Source: Sphingomonadales bacterium
GTDB lineage: Bacteria; Pseudomonadota; Alphaproteobacteria; Sphingomonadales; Sphingomonadaceae
Assembly: GCA_028871475.1 (NCBI GenBank)
Contig: JAGWMZ010000025.1
Span: forward strand, 1-55,733
DNA: 55,733 nucleotides
Direction: 5' to 3'
In this document: one piece after another, positions 6,195 through 15,422 of the stretch
How the letters are laid out: every line of letters starts with the position of its first letter
Numbering within the stretch: the first letter of the stretch is position 1
Translations under genes and position numbers: made by a program
The notes under the pieces: generated by a model
The model's database searches: none
Seen by the model: the letters and a program-made list of their open reading frames with translations, nothing else
Told to the model about the DNA's origin: nothing

Positions 6195-9143
6195 CTACTC
6201 CGTCCGTATCTCGCGCATCAGCACCGGAACCACCAGCGAGACCGCCGTGCCATGCGGCTGAACCCGGCGGATGCGCAGGCTGCCGGTCAGCTTGGCCGCG
6301 CGCTCCTGCATGCCAACCAGACCGTAGTGCCCTTCGCGGCGCATGGCGGCCAGGATGTCGGGCGGGATGCCAATGCCATCGTCACTCACCGTCACCGACA
6401 TGCGCCGGGCCGAAAAGCTGGTCTCGATGGTGATCCTGCCCGCGCCGGCATGGCGTTCGATGTTGGCCAGCGCCTCCTCGACGATGGCGAGCGTTTCAGC
6501 GATGCATTCGGGCTCAAGCAGCGGCGGGCTGCCCGAAAAGGACAGGCTGACCACAAAGCCGCTTTCGCGGTATCGCTCTGCCAGTTGTTCCAGGCGGGCG
6601 GGCAGATCGTCCCCACCGGCAGGCGCGCGCAGATCATGCACCCGCTCCCGCGCCGAGAGCAGCACATCATCCCCGCGCTCCATCGCCGACTGGATCATGT
6701 CATGCACCTGCGAGCCGGGCGGCACCTTGAGCGCGACGGCCTGGAAACGCAGCATCAGGCCGTGGAAGCCCTGCAACAGCGTATCATGCAATTCGCGCGC
6801 GATGCGCTCGCGCTCGGCCATGCGCGCCTCGAAGCCCAGCCGCGCGCGCCGCACCTCGGCCCGCGAATACCAGAGCGCACCGCGGGCCAGCAGACCCACC
6901 GCGCCCAGCGCCAGCGCCAGACGGAACCACCAAGTCTGCCAGAAAAAGGGCGGGACGGTGAGTTCCAGACTGGCGCCCACCTTGTTCCAGACGCCATCGA
7001 CACCGGCAGCAATGACCTGAAAGTGATAGGTGCCGGGCGCCAGATTGACATAGGCCGCCGAGCGGTCATGCCCTGCCTCGACCCAGCCCTTGTCGACGCC
7101 GTCGAGCCGATAGCGATAGCGGTTGCTGCGCGTGTCGGTGAGGCTGAGCGCGGTATAGTCGATCTCGATACGGCTGACGCCTTTGGGAATATTCAGCGCG
7201 TCGGGGGCCTGCGCCTTGCCATCCACCAGCACCCGCGTGATGCTGACGGGCGGCGGCAGGCCCGGCGTCAGGCGGCGCGAGGGATCGATGCGGACCAGTC
7301 CCCGGTTGGTGTCGAACCACAGCCGGCCCGATGCATCGGCCACCGCGTCCGAGGCGATATAGGCCGGCAGCCTTGCGACAATCCCCTCACCCGCGCCCAC
7401 CGCCTGCGCGTCAAGCACCATGCCGGGGTGATCAAAAGCCTGTTCCAGCGCGGCGGTCGGCACGCGCATGATCCCCTGATCGCCGATCAGCCAGCTTTCG
7501 GCGCCGTGGCGCACCAGCCCGGTGACATTCTGCAACCAGGGGTAGAGCGCGGCGGGCAGCACGGCGATGCGCCTGCCGTCATAGCGCGCCAGCCCGCCAT
7601 CGCCACCGAAATAGAGCATCGGGCCGATCTGGCGCACCAGCTTGATGAAACCGATCGAAATGTCGGCGGCTTTCCAGATGACCTGTGGGGCGCCGCGCCC
7701 GATCAGCACGACATCGCCCAGCGGGCGCAGGGCGATCATCCCGTCGGGTCGCAGGGGCACGAGTTGCTGCCCCCCCGTCACGCCCGGTTCGCGCACCAGA
7801 TGCCGCCCGTCCCAATGAAAGACGCCCAGCGGCGGCGTGGTTTCCCAAAAGGTGCCGTGCCCGTCGATGGCGCAACCCTGCACCGGATACTGACTGGAAA
7901 GGAAAGGCAGCGTGCGTCTGCGGCCGCCTTGCAGCAGCAGCTTGGTCTTCTGGCCGACAAAGGCGACCGCATCGCCGCCGGCGCAGGCAACCTCGATGTC
8001 TCGCGCCGCGACGAGCGGCGTCAACCGCCCCTGCGCCACGCGATAGCCGCCCTGATCGGTGACCAGATGGAACCCGTCCGTGCCCGCAGCGCCTTGCACC
8101 AGACCGCTGCGGATGGTTCCGGGCACGGCAAAGGGTTCGATGACCGAGGGCACATAGCGATCGAGCCCCTCGCGCGACCCGCCCCAGACGGTGCCTTCCC
8201 GATCGAGGAACAGCGTCTCGACCACCGAAGGATAAAGCGCGGCCTGCGCCGCGACGGGGCGTAACGCGTCGACCGTCCGCAGCCCCCCGTCGCCCCCCGC
8301 GATCCAGAATGCGCCCTTATGGTCAAAGAGCAGCCCCGCCTGCCCGAAACCGCGCCCGGCATAGGTTCCGGCAAAGGGCGGGGGAGCCGCGCTCTGGCCG
8401 GCGACCTGCCGCAGCCCCGCCTGACTGTGCACCCACAGGTGCCCGGCGGCATCCTCCACAAAGGAGGGCACCATGCCGATGTCGAACCCCTGACGCTCCA
8501 GATGGTGCGAGCCGGGCGCCATGCGGTAAAGATGCGGATAGGTGGCCAGCCAGAGCGCGCCTTGCCGGTCGAGATAGAGCGTCTGGAGCATCTCGTCGGG
8601 CAGGCCCTGCGGCACGCCGGTGACATGCCAGCGCCTGCCGTCGAAATGCAGCAGCGCCGAGCCGAAAGCGCTTTGCCCCAAGGCCCAGACCTCGCCCCGG
8701 GGCGAGGCGACGATGCTGACGATCCGCCCATGCGCGGTCAGCCGGTCGGTCGGTCGCAGCGCACCCTTGTGATAAAGGGCAATGCCCCCATAATCGAAAC
8801 CGACCCAGAGATCGCCATGCCCCCCGGCGGCCAGCGCGGTCACCATATTGGCCCGCGGGCGGCCGGAGCGCGGGGGCGCCACATGGTCGAAACCGATGCC
8901 GTCGAAACGGTAGAGGCCGCTGCTGGCGCCCAGCCACAGGAAACCGTCGTCGGTCTGCGCAATGGCGCTGATGCCGATCGGCGCCCCTTCGCGCAGCGAC
9001 CAATGCGTATGGCGAAAGCCGCTGACATCCTGCGCGCACAGGCTAGAGACCGGGGCCACCAACAGGGCGAAACCGGCACAAACCATGCCCACCCGGCGGG
9101 CGAGAACAGGCAACAAGGCAGCGCGAACCAAGAAAACCCCCAT
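6195..9143 (-). CDS. Two-component sensor kinase with periplasmic beta-propeller, Y_Y_Y domain and HisKA_3 kinase core
   Basis: A 982-residue kinase built like the sensor half of hybrid polysaccharide sensors. A hydrophobic N-terminus acts as signal or anchor. A long region of propeller repeats follows (for example TDDGFLWLGASSGLYRFDG and DRQGALWLATYPHLYRM). A Y_Y_Y-type domain precedes one transmembrane segment (WWFRLALALGAVGLLARGAL). The HisKA_3 helix has ARELHDTLLQGFHGLMLRFQ with the phospho-histidine near residue 786, and the ATPase ends in SDDGIGIP and GHYGLVGMQERA. There is no receiver. The ATG at 9143 is chosen over a TTG at 9152. HisKA_3 kinases partner NarL-type regulators, so the protein encoded at 1007-1636 is the inferred target. 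The ligand is unknown. Confidence 0.92.
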   Translation of the reverse strand: MGVFLVRAALLPVLARRVGMVCAGFALLVAPVSSLCAQDVSGFRHTHWSLREGAPIGISAIAQTDDGFLWLGASSGLYRFDGIGFDHVAPPRSGRPRANMVTALAAGGHGDLWVGFDYGGIALYHKGALRPTDRLTAHGRIVSIVASPRGEVWALGQSAFGSALLHFDGRRWHVTGVPQGLPDEMLQTLYLDRQGALWLATYPHLYRMAPGSHHLERQGFDIGMVPSFVEDAAGHLWVHSQAGLRQVAGQSAAPPPFAGTYAGRGFGQAGLLFDHKGAFWIAGGDGGLRTVDALRPVAAQAALYPSVVETLFLDREGTVWGGSREGLDRYVPSVIEPFAVPGTIRSGLVQGAAGTDGFHLVTDQGGYRVAQGRLTPLVAARDIEVACAGGDAVAFVGQKTKLLLQGGRRRTLPFLSSQYPVQGCAIDGHGTFWETTPPLGVFHWDGRHLVREPGVTGGQQLVPLRPDGMIALRPLGDVVLIGRGAPQVIWKAADISIGFIKLVRQIGPMLYFGGDGGLARYDGRRIAVLPAALYPWLQNVTGLVRHGAESWLIGDQGIMRVPTAALEQAFDHPGMVLDAQAVGAGEGIVARLPAYIASDAVADASGRLWFDTNRGLVRIDPSRRLTPGLPPPVSITRVLVDGKAQAPDALNIPKGVSRIEIDYTALSLTDTRSNRYRYRLDGVDKGWVEAGHDRSAAYVNLAPGTYHFQVIAAGVDGVWNKVGASLELTVPPFFWQTWWFRLALALGAVGLLARGALWYSRAEVRRARLGFEARMAERERIARELHDTLLQGFHGLMLRFQAVALKVPPGSQVHDMIQSAMERGDDVLLSARERVHDLRAPAGGDDLPARLEQLAERYRESGFVVSLSFSGSPPLLEPECIAETLAIVEEALANIERHAGAGRITIETSFSARRMSVTVSDDGIGIPPDILAAMRREGHYGLVGMQERAAKLTGSLRIRRVQPHGTAVSLVVPVLMREIRTE

Positions 9144-9245
9144 GAACGGCAAAACCGGCCCGAGCCGCTATGGCACAGCGCCGCCTATCGACGGAAGACC
9201 ATCCTTGGCCCCTCGCCGCGACAGCATAGCTATGCCCCGCCGCCG

Positions 9246-10661
9246 TCAGGGAGCGGCCTGTCGCCACCCTCCGCCCAGTGCCTTGAACAGGGCCACCAGA
9301 CGCTCGGCCCGCGCGGCGCTGGCGGCGGCAAGGGCCAGACGTGCCTCGATCAGCCCCTGCTCGGCCAGCAGCACGTCGAGACGGCTGTCCGACCCGGCGT
9401 TCAACCGGCCCTGCGCCAGATCATAGGTGATGCCGGCCTGCCGCTGCGCGGTGGCCAGATCGCGTTCACGCTCCAGCGCGGCGGTGTAGAGCGCCATGGC
9501 CTGCTCGACCTCCTTGAGCGCCTTGAGCACGACGCCGTCATAGGTGGCGACCGCCGCCCGGTCACTGGCGCGGGCCTGCGCGATGCGCGCCTGTGCCGCC
9601 GCGATATTGGGAAAGGTCCAGCTCACCAGCGGGCCCAGCGCAAAGCTGGTGGCCGGGCGGCTGCCCGTCGCCGCGACATCGGTGGTCACCGAACTGACCG
9701 ATCCCATCAAGGTGATGCGGGGAAAAAGCGCGGCCCTGGCCATGCCGATCCGCGCGGCGGCGGCGGTCATCTCGCGGTCGGCCTGGCGGATGTCGGGCCG
9801 CCGTATCAGCAATTGCGCGCCATCGCCCACGGGTATTGGCCCGCCCGGCCGGGGGATGACATGGCAGGCGGCGGCAGCTGGCGGCACATCGCCGGGGCCC
9901 TGCCCCAGCACGGCGGCCAGCGCGAAAAGCACCGCGCGCCGCGCCCCTTCCAGCTCGGGCAGAGCCGCGCTGGTGCGCGAGACCAGCAGGTCCTGACGCG
10001 CCACATCGAGGCGGCTGGCACCGCCGGCGGCGGCCTGCCTGCGCAGAATGTCGGCCTGCTGCCGGGCGATGGCCAGCGCCTGGCCCGCGACGTCGAGCTG
10101 CTCGCCCAGCGAACAGGCCTGCACATAATCGCGCACCGTTTCAGCGATGATGGTGACCTGCACCCCGTCGCGCGCGGCGGCGGCGGCCTGCGCATCGGCG
10201 CGGCTGGCCTCGATCGAGCGCCGCACGCGCCCGAAGAGATCGACCTCATAGGCCATGTCAAACCCGGCCTGAAAGAGCGAGAGGTCCGGGGCCTGACGCC
10301 CGGCGGCATCGGCGATCTGGGTGGCGGTCGAGGTGCGCCCGTAGCTTTCGCCCGTCGACAGGGTGGTGACGGGCAGACGCGCGGAGCCCGCCTCGCGCAG
10401 CAGGGCGCGCGCCGCATCGACATGGGCCTGCGCCGCGCGCAGATCGGTGTTGCTGGCCAAAGCCTGCGCGATCAGCGCATCAAGCGCGGTATCATCATAA
10501 AGGCGCCACCAGTCGTCGCGCGGGGTGGTTTGCGCGACGGTCGGGGGCCGATAGGGCCATGGGCCGGTCGCCGCTTCGGGGGGAAGCCTGCTCGTTTCGG
10601 GTTGCACGCCAGCGCATCCACTGGCCAGAAGCAGGGTGAGGCATACCAGACGGCGGATCAC
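9246..10661 (-). CDS. Outer-membrane efflux lipoprotein, NodT family (first efflux operon)
   Basis: A 471-residue TolC-like channel. A lipoprotein signal (LTLLLASGC, with the cysteine at about residue 16) is followed by two outer-membrane-efflux repeats rich in long alanine-rich helices. WWRLYDD near residue 50 and LLIRRPDIRQADREM in the middle are hallmarks of NodT/RND-type outer membrane factors. The start is GTG at 10661, overlapping the upstream MFS stop in a GTGA junction, so translation is coupled. It should trimerise in the outer membrane and dock with the HlyD-type adaptor encoded at the head of the operon. The substrate is unknown. Confidence 0.93.
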   Translation of the reverse strand: MIRRLVCLTLLLASGCAGVQPETSRLPPEAATGPWPYRPPTVAQTTPRDDWWRLYDDTALDALIAQALASNTDLRAAQAHVDAARALLREAGSARLPVTTLSTGESYGRTSTATQIADAAGRQAPDLSLFQAGFDMAYEVDLFGRVRRSIEASRADAQAAAAARDGVQVTIIAETVRDYVQACSLGEQLDVAGQALAIARQQADILRRQAAAGGASRLDVARQDLLVSRTSAALPELEGARRAVLFALAAVLGQGPGDVPPAAAACHVIPRPGGPIPVGDGAQLLIRRPDIRQADREMTAAAARIGMARAALFPRITLMGSVSSVTTDVAATGSRPATSFALGPLVSWTFPNIAAAQARIAQARASDRAAVATYDGVVLKALKEVEQAMALYTAALERERDLATAQRQAGITYDLAQGRLNAGSDSRLDVLLAEQGLIEARLALAAASAARAERLVALFKALGGGWRQAAP

Positions 10662-12253
10662 CGGCGCCTCCCCGGCAGGGCTATCCGCAGCGGGGTAAAG
10701 GGCCGGTGCCGGGCCGGGCCATCGGGCGCACCGCCCACCGCGACCAGCAGGATCAGCGCCAGGGCCGAGACGAGCGCGATGGTATGAAACCCGTCGATGA
10801 AGGATTGCACATTGGCCGCCTGCCGCACCGCGCCTGCCAGCAGCGCCAGCGCCCGCCCTGCCACCTGCCCGGTTGGCGAGGCCGGGCCAACAAGCATGGC
10901 ATAATCAGCCAGACGCTGCGCCGTATCGGGCGCACCATGGACGACATGCTGCCCGATCAGGTTCGAGGCGTGCTGTTCGCCGGTGCGCACCAGCGTTTCG
11001 GTGAGCGCAAGACCAATCTCGCCGCCCAGCAGGCGGGAGGTCTGCAGCAAGCCGCCAAAGGTGAGCTGAATTTCGGGCCGCATATGCAGAATGCCGGTGA
11101 AGATGATCCCGCTCAGCGCCATCGACTGGCCAAAGGCCTGCAGCAATTGCGTCGCCAGAAACTGCTGCGGGCCCCATTGCGCGGTCATGGTCTGCGCCAC
11201 GATGGTGCAGGCCGTCGCCACGCTGACCAGCCCAAGCGCGGCGGCCCAGCGCGAATCCATGCGGCGCAGGAACAGCGCCGCCAGCGGCGCGGTGACCAGC
11301 TGGGGAATGGCGATCCACAGCAGCGCCTCGCCCACTTCGAAGGTGCGATAGCCGCGCACGGTGACAAGGAACTGGGGGATGAGGAAACTGGTCGACAGGA
11401 TCGTCAGGCGCAGCACCAGCACCAGCATCAACAACAGTGGCAAGGGCCAGCTCAGCCCCTTGCGCAGGAAGAACCATGTGCTGGGCACGAGCTGGAGATT
11501 GACCAGCGCGGCCAGGATCAGCACTCCTCCCGCCGCCAGCAGCCCGACGATGAGGCCCGAGGACAACCAGTCGAGCCGGTTGCCCTGATCGAGCGCAGCA
11601 TAGATCATGGCGAGGCCAAGACTGGCCGAAACCGCGCCGAAAGGCTTGGGCCAGCGCACATGATCGGGCATGGGCTGGGCGGGCATGCCTTTCATCAGGC
11701 AGAGGATCATCGCCAGCGCGATGGGCACATTCTGCCAGAAAATGAAGGCCCAGCCACCATGGTCGATATACCACGCCTCCAGCGAGGCCGAGATGTTGAG
11801 CGACAGTTCCAGATTGAGCGCATAGACCGCGATGCCATAGGCCCAATAGCGCGGCGGCGTGCAGCGCAGCACCACCGGCAGGGTCAAAGGGATGAAGACC
11901 CCCGAACCGATGCCGGCCAGAAACTGGCAGCACAGCAGCGGGGCAAGGCTGGCGCTGAAGGGCAGCACCGCCTCGGTGACGGCAAAGAGGCTGGCCCCCC
12001 AGATCAGCACCCGGCGCGGACCATAGACCCCCGCCGACCAGATCGCGAGCGGGGTGATCAGCATCTGGCCCGAGGTCTGCGCGGTCAGGATCCAGGCCCC
12101 TTCATCGAAACCGGCGTGGATGGCGCCGCGCAGATCCGCCAGGCCAAAGGTCGAGACACGCCCGCTCAAGGTCGAGATGAAGGCGCCGAAAAGCACGGCC
12201 AGAATGCCCAGCCACGGTCGGATTTGTGGCGGATCGGCCGGGGTGTCGCTCAT
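10658..12253 (-). CDS. MFS multidrug efflux transporter, DHA2 (EmrB/QacA) family
   Basis: A 531-residue inner-membrane drug:proton antiporter with about 14 hydrophobic segments. The N-terminal GRVSTFGLADLRGAIHAGFD and FDEGAWILTAQTSGQMLITP match the loops of EmrB-like proteins. ATG 12253 overlaps the HlyD stop by four bases (ATGA), and its own stop overlaps the NodT start. It sits in the middle of the adaptor-transporter-channel operon at 13356-9246. Such trios export hydrophobic drugs or fatty-acid-like compounds across both membranes; what this one exports cannot be read from sequence. Confidence 0.93.
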   Translation of the reverse strand: MSDTPADPPQIRPWLGILAVLFGAFISTLSGRVSTFGLADLRGAIHAGFDEGAWILTAQTSGQMLITPLAIWSAGVYGPRRVLIWGASLFAVTEAVLPFSASLAPLLCCQFLAGIGSGVFIPLTLPVVLRCTPPRYWAYGIAVYALNLELSLNISASLEAWYIDHGGWAFIFWQNVPIALAMILCLMKGMPAQPMPDHVRWPKPFGAVSASLGLAMIYAALDQGNRLDWLSSGLIVGLLAAGGVLILAALVNLQLVPSTWFFLRKGLSWPLPLLLMLVLVLRLTILSTSFLIPQFLVTVRGYRTFEVGEALLWIAIPQLVTAPLAALFLRRMDSRWAAALGLVSVATACTIVAQTMTAQWGPQQFLATQLLQAFGQSMALSGIIFTGILHMRPEIQLTFGGLLQTSRLLGGEIGLALTETLVRTGEQHASNLIGQHVVHGAPDTAQRLADYAMLVGPASPTGQVAGRALALLAGAVRQAANVQSFIDGFHTIALVSALALILLVAVGGAPDGPARHRPFTPLRIALPGRRR

Positions 12254-13356
12254 CGCGCACCTGTGTCGACATCCGTGACGACCGACAGGCCCGGGCGCAG
12301 GCGGTCGGCCAGCCCTCCGGCATCGTCAATGGCGATCTTGACCGCGACGCGCTGGACGATCTTGGTGAAATTGCCCGTCGCATTGTCAGGCGGCAGCAGG
12401 GAAAACTTGGCGCCCGAGGCCGGGGCAAAGGCCGCCACATGCCCGCGCATCACCACGCCGGAATAGGCATCGACGGTGATGGCAACCGGCTGTCCCACCC
12501 GCATCCGGGTCAATTGGGTTTCCTTGTAATTGGCGATGACCCAGGTGTGAGGCAAGGGCGTCAACGTCGTCACCTGACCGCCCACCGCCAGATATTGGCC
12601 GGGGCGCACCTGCCGCTGGCCCAGCACGCCGTCCTGCGGGGCGAGAATGCGGGTGCGGCCAAGGTTGATCAGCGCCAGGCTGGCGGCGGCCTGCGCGGCG
12701 CGCAGCTGGGCCTCGGCCTGACGCCGCTGGGAAGCCAGCACGCCGAGCTGCCGGAGCGCGGCGGCATGAAGCGCGGTGGCTTTTTGCAGGTCGGCCTGTG
12801 CCACCAGCGCGCCCGCCTCACCAGCTTCGACCGCATCACGGGTGCCTGCACCGCCTGCCTCCAGCGTCGCGCTGCGGCGGGCGGTGCGCCCGGCCCGCTG
12901 GGCCACGGCCTGTGCCTGGGCGATGCCGGCCCGCGCCGCCGTGACATTGGCCTGCTGCAACAGGGTCTGGGCGTCGATGTTGCCGATCGCTGTGCGCGCG
13001 ACATCGACCGCCGCCCGCGCCTGATCGACCGCCGCCTGATAATCGTCATCGTCGATCTGCGCGATGAGCTGCCCGGCCCTGACGCGCTCGAAATCCTGCG
13101 TCGGAACGGCGCGGACATAGCCGGCCACCCGCGCGCCGATGGGGGTGAGATCGGCTTCGAGATAGGCATCATCGGTGCGCTGATGGCGCGCGGCGCCCAG
13201 CCAGGCATTCCAGCGCGTGAGGCACAGAACCACGATCACGGCAGCGATGGCCAGCGCGGCGATGCCCAAAAGGCGAGCGCCCAGCACCCTTTGCGGCGAC
13301 AGGGGCTCATCAACAGGATCAGCGTCGGGCGTGGGGGTTACGGGCGTATCGGCCAT
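12250..13356 (-). CDS. HlyD/EmrA-family membrane-fusion (adaptor) protein
   Basis: A 368-residue periplasmic adaptor. It has a short cytoplasmic N-terminus and one membrane anchor at about residues 28-48 (GIAALAIAAVIVVLC). Next is TDDAYLEADLTPIGARVAGY, the typical first half of the lipoyl domain. An alanine-rich coiled-coil hairpin follows (residues about 100-215). The second lipoyl/beta-barrel half contains GQRQVRPGQYLAVGG and WVIANYKETQLTRMRVGQPV. ATG 13356 has an AAGGCGAG site 6 bases upstream. It is the first gene of the efflux trio and lies 38 bases after the isochorismatase-family gene, so the four genes are probably one transcript. Confidence 0.93.
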   Translation of the reverse strand: MADTPVTPTPDADPVDEPLSPQRVLGARLLGIAALAIAAVIVVLCLTRWNAWLGAARHQRTDDAYLEADLTPIGARVAGYVRAVPTQDFERVRAGQLIAQIDDDDYQAAVDQARAAVDVARTAIGNIDAQTLLQQANVTAARAGIAQAQAVAQRAGRTARRSATLEAGGAGTRDAVEAGEAGALVAQADLQKATALHAAALRQLGVLASQRRQAEAQLRAAQAAASLALINLGRTRILAPQDGVLGQRQVRPGQYLAVGGQVTTLTPLPHTWVIANYKETQLTRMRVGQPVAITVDAYSGVVMRGHVAAFAPASGAKFSLLPPDNATGNFTKIVQRVAVKIAIDDAGGLADRLRPGLSVVTDVDTGAR

Positions 13357-13394
13357 GGCTCGCCTTGTTCATGCCCCGCTACGAGCCACTATCA

Positions 13395-14021
13395 TCACGC
13401 AGGATGGATCATGTCTCGGGCGTAATCAAGGCCGATGCCATAGCCCCCACCATGGTCGACAATGATCGCGCGCGCCGCCTCATAGGTCTCGTGGCGGGTC
13501 CAGTCGCGCTGCAGTTCAAGGAGGAACTGCAGCCATGAGGTCATCACCGCGCCGGCCTGTTCGAGCCGCCGCAGCGCCGCCTGATGGCTGTCTTGTGTCA
13601 GCCCGCCGCAGGCATCGGCCACGATCCGCACATCATAGCCGGCCGACAGCGCGGACAGGGCAGGAAAGCTGACGCAGGCCTCGGTCAGCAGCCCGGCGAT
13701 CACCAGAGTCTTGCGCCCCGTGGCCAGCACCGCCGCGCGCGCGGGCTCGTCTTCCCACAGGTTCATGTTGCGGCGCTCGATCGGCGCCACATCGGGCAGC
13801 ACCTGCCGCAAGGGCGGCATCAGCGGGCCGCTGTAAACCTTCGAGGCCGAAGTGCTGACGATGACCGGAATTTCAAAGGCGCGCGCCGTGCGCGCCAGCG
13901 CCACGGCATGGCTGCGCAGGGCCTGACGGTCCGAGGAACCGGCGGCGAAGGCCAGCCCCGCCTGTTCATCGACCAGGATCACGGCGCAGTCTTGGGGTGT
14001 CAGCAGGGCATGGGCGGTCAT
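13395..14021 (-). CDS. Isochorismatase-family cysteine hydrolase (YcaC-like), copy 1
   Basis: A 208-residue soluble hydrolase. It has the catalytic aspartate region (VILVDEQAGLAF) and the nucleophilic cysteine in GLLTEACVSFPALSALSAGY, followed by DACGGLTQDSHQAA. These place it with YcaC-like hydrolases rather than true isochorismatases; the substrate is unknown. ATG 14021 has GAGG 8 bases upstream and is preferred over longer in-frame starts. A divergent paralogue lies at 14401. Both share the MNxWED segment and the unusual C-terminal LLELQRDW motif. It leads into the efflux trio, which suggests that a hydrolysed or exported small amide or aromatic is handled together. Confidence 0.9.
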   Translation of the reverse strand: MTAHALLTPQDCAVILVDEQAGLAFAAGSSDRQALRSHAVALARTARAFEIPVIVSTSASKVYSGPLMPPLRQVLPDVAPIERRNMNLWEDEPARAAVLATGRKTLVIAGLLTEACVSFPALSALSAGYDVRIVADACGGLTQDSHQAALRRLEQAGAVMTSWLQFLLELQRDWTRHETYEAARAIIVDHGGGYGIGLDYARDMIHPA

Positions 14022-14400
14022 GGTGGGAACCTCGGATGATGGCATGCGCAAGGGTAAACCGCGCGGGCGGCGCAACGTCTTGTCGATTAGCGCGGTTTCT
14101 TGGACGCGCCGCAGCAGACAGGCACACCATAACAGAAACGGCAAGCCTTGTTTCAACGGTGCAAATCCGGCCTGCTTCGCGTCACATTCGTCCAAGACCC
14201 GCCTGTCCTTCAGCGCCAGAAACGCGCTCGAACGAGATGGCCTGACAGCCTGTTCCCAAGCCGCCAACCGACCACCATTCAACTTTTCGGAACATTTTGA
14301 GCGTTTTTATCTGACTGTGCGAGAGGAACGGGCTGACCTATCCCGGTCTCACCCCGGCGCTGCCGGCAAGGCTTCACCCCCGAAGAAAGAGAGATGACCC
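14022..14400. promoter_or_regulatory. 379-bp divergent promoter region between the two isochorismatase-family genes
   Basis: No credible gene is seen here. The region separates two divergent operons and must hold both promoters. The plus-strand gene at 14401 is preceded by a purine-rich AAAGAGAG about 9 bases upstream. A slightly AT-richer stretch at about 14278-14315 (TTCGGAACATTTTGAG and TTTTTATCTGAC) is the most promoter-like part. I see no convincing operator dyad. Confidence 0.4.
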
Positions 14401-15060
14401 ATGACCCTGACCGCCACCCCCACCCCCGCCAAGTCGCTGATCTCGCCCACCAACCATGCGCTGGTGATGATTGATTTCCAGTCGCAGATGGCCTTTGCGA
14501 CCAAGTCGATCGACACGACCTTGCTGCGCAACAATGCCGGGCTCGTGGCCCAGGCTGCCGCCGGTTTCAACGTCCCCACCATTCTGACGACGGTTGCCGA
14601 GAAGAGCTTTTCGGGCCCCATGTTCCATGAGGTGACCGAGCCTTTTCCGGGTCAGAAGCTGCTCGACCGCACCAGCATGAACACCTGGGAAGATGCCGCC
14701 GTGATCGAGGAGATCAACCGCATCGGCCAGGAGCGCATCGTCTTTGCAGGCCTGTGGACCAGCGTCTGCATCGTGGGGCCCACGCTCTCGGCCATCGAGC
14801 AGGGCTATGAGGTCTATATCATCACCGATGCCTGCGGCGATGTGTCCACCGAAGCCCATGAACGCGCCGTCGAGCGCATGATCCAGGCCGGTGCCCGCCC
14901 GATGACGGCGCTGCAATATCTGCTTGAGCTGCAGCGCGACTGGGCGCGCGGCGAGACCTATGAGTTCACCACCGGCGTGGCGCGCAAGCTGGGCGGCGCC
15001 TATGGCCTGGGCATCACCTATGCCAAGGCGATGTTCGGCGCCTCGGAAGGCGGCCACTAA
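14401..15060 (+). CDS. Isochorismatase-family cysteine hydrolase (YcaC-like), copy 2
   Basis: A 219-residue soluble hydrolase. ALVMIDFQSQMAF carries the catalytic aspartate, and GLWTSVCIVGPTLSAIEQGY the nucleophilic cysteine. DACGDVSTEAHERA follows. It shares MNTWED and YLLELQRDW with the divergent copy at 13395-14021, so the two are paralogues, though clearly diverged. It heads an operon of six genes to 20172 (gaps from 1 to about 90 bases). Members of this family cleave amides or N-carbamoyl compounds. Together with the amidohydrolase downstream it may act on one hydrolysable compound, but this is inference. Confidence 0.92.
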   Translation: MTLTATPTPAKSLISPTNHALVMIDFQSQMAFATKSIDTTLLRNNAGLVAQAAAGFNVPTILTTVAEKSFSGPMFHEVTEPFPGQKLLDRTSMNTWEDAAVIEEINRIGQERIVFAGLWTSVCIVGPTLSAIEQGYEVYIITDACGDVSTEAHERAVERMIQAGARPMTALQYLLELQRDWARGETYEFTTGVARKLGGAYGLGITYAKAMFGASEGGH

Positions 15061-15151
15061 GCCGGCCTGAGCCAATGCCCCGGCGCCGGAGCGCGCGCCT
15101 TCCCCTCTCCCCCGCTCCGGCGCCTCCCTCTTGCAAAAGGGTCCGCACCTC

Positions 15152-15400
15152 ATGAAACCTTATCTGATCTCCCTTGCCGCCGGCCTGCTGGTGGGCGCCA
15201 TCTATGCGCTGATCGGCGTGCGCTCGCCCGCGCCTCCCACCATTGCGCTGGTCGGCCTGCTGGGCATCCTGCTGGGCGAACAGGCCGTGCCGGTGGTCAC
15301 CAAGCTGATCCGCCGCGAGCCGGTCCTGGCCTATCTGTCCACCGATTGCGCCCGCCGCGTACTGCACTGGCACACCGACACCACCCGGCGCGACGCCTGA
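15152..15400 (+). CDS. XapX-domain small membrane protein
   Basis: An 82-residue protein with two hydrophobic segments. The N-terminal stretch MKPYLISLAAGLLVGAIYAL is followed by IGVRSPAPPTIALVGLLGIL and GEQAVPVV. This is the XapX (DUF1427) pattern of two short helices joined by a conserved R-x-PAPP turn. The C-terminal 30 residues extend beyond the usual domain. ATG 15152 is chosen over a TTG at 15131. The function of the family is unknown; it is repeatedly found beside hydrolases of this operon type. It lies 22 bases before the amidohydrolase gene. Confidence 0.88.
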   Translation: MKPYLISLAAGLLVGAIYALIGVRSPAPPTIALVGLLGILLGEQAVPVVTKLIRREPVLAYLSTDCARRVLHWHTDTTRRDA

Positions 15401-15422
15401 CCCTTTCCATCGGAGCCCCCGC

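Noticed and set aside
8319..10787. 822-codon plus-strand frame spanning the sensor kinase and NodT genes
   Set aside because: It crosses two well-supported minus-strand genes and shows no domain; arginine/glycine/histidine-rich shadow frame.
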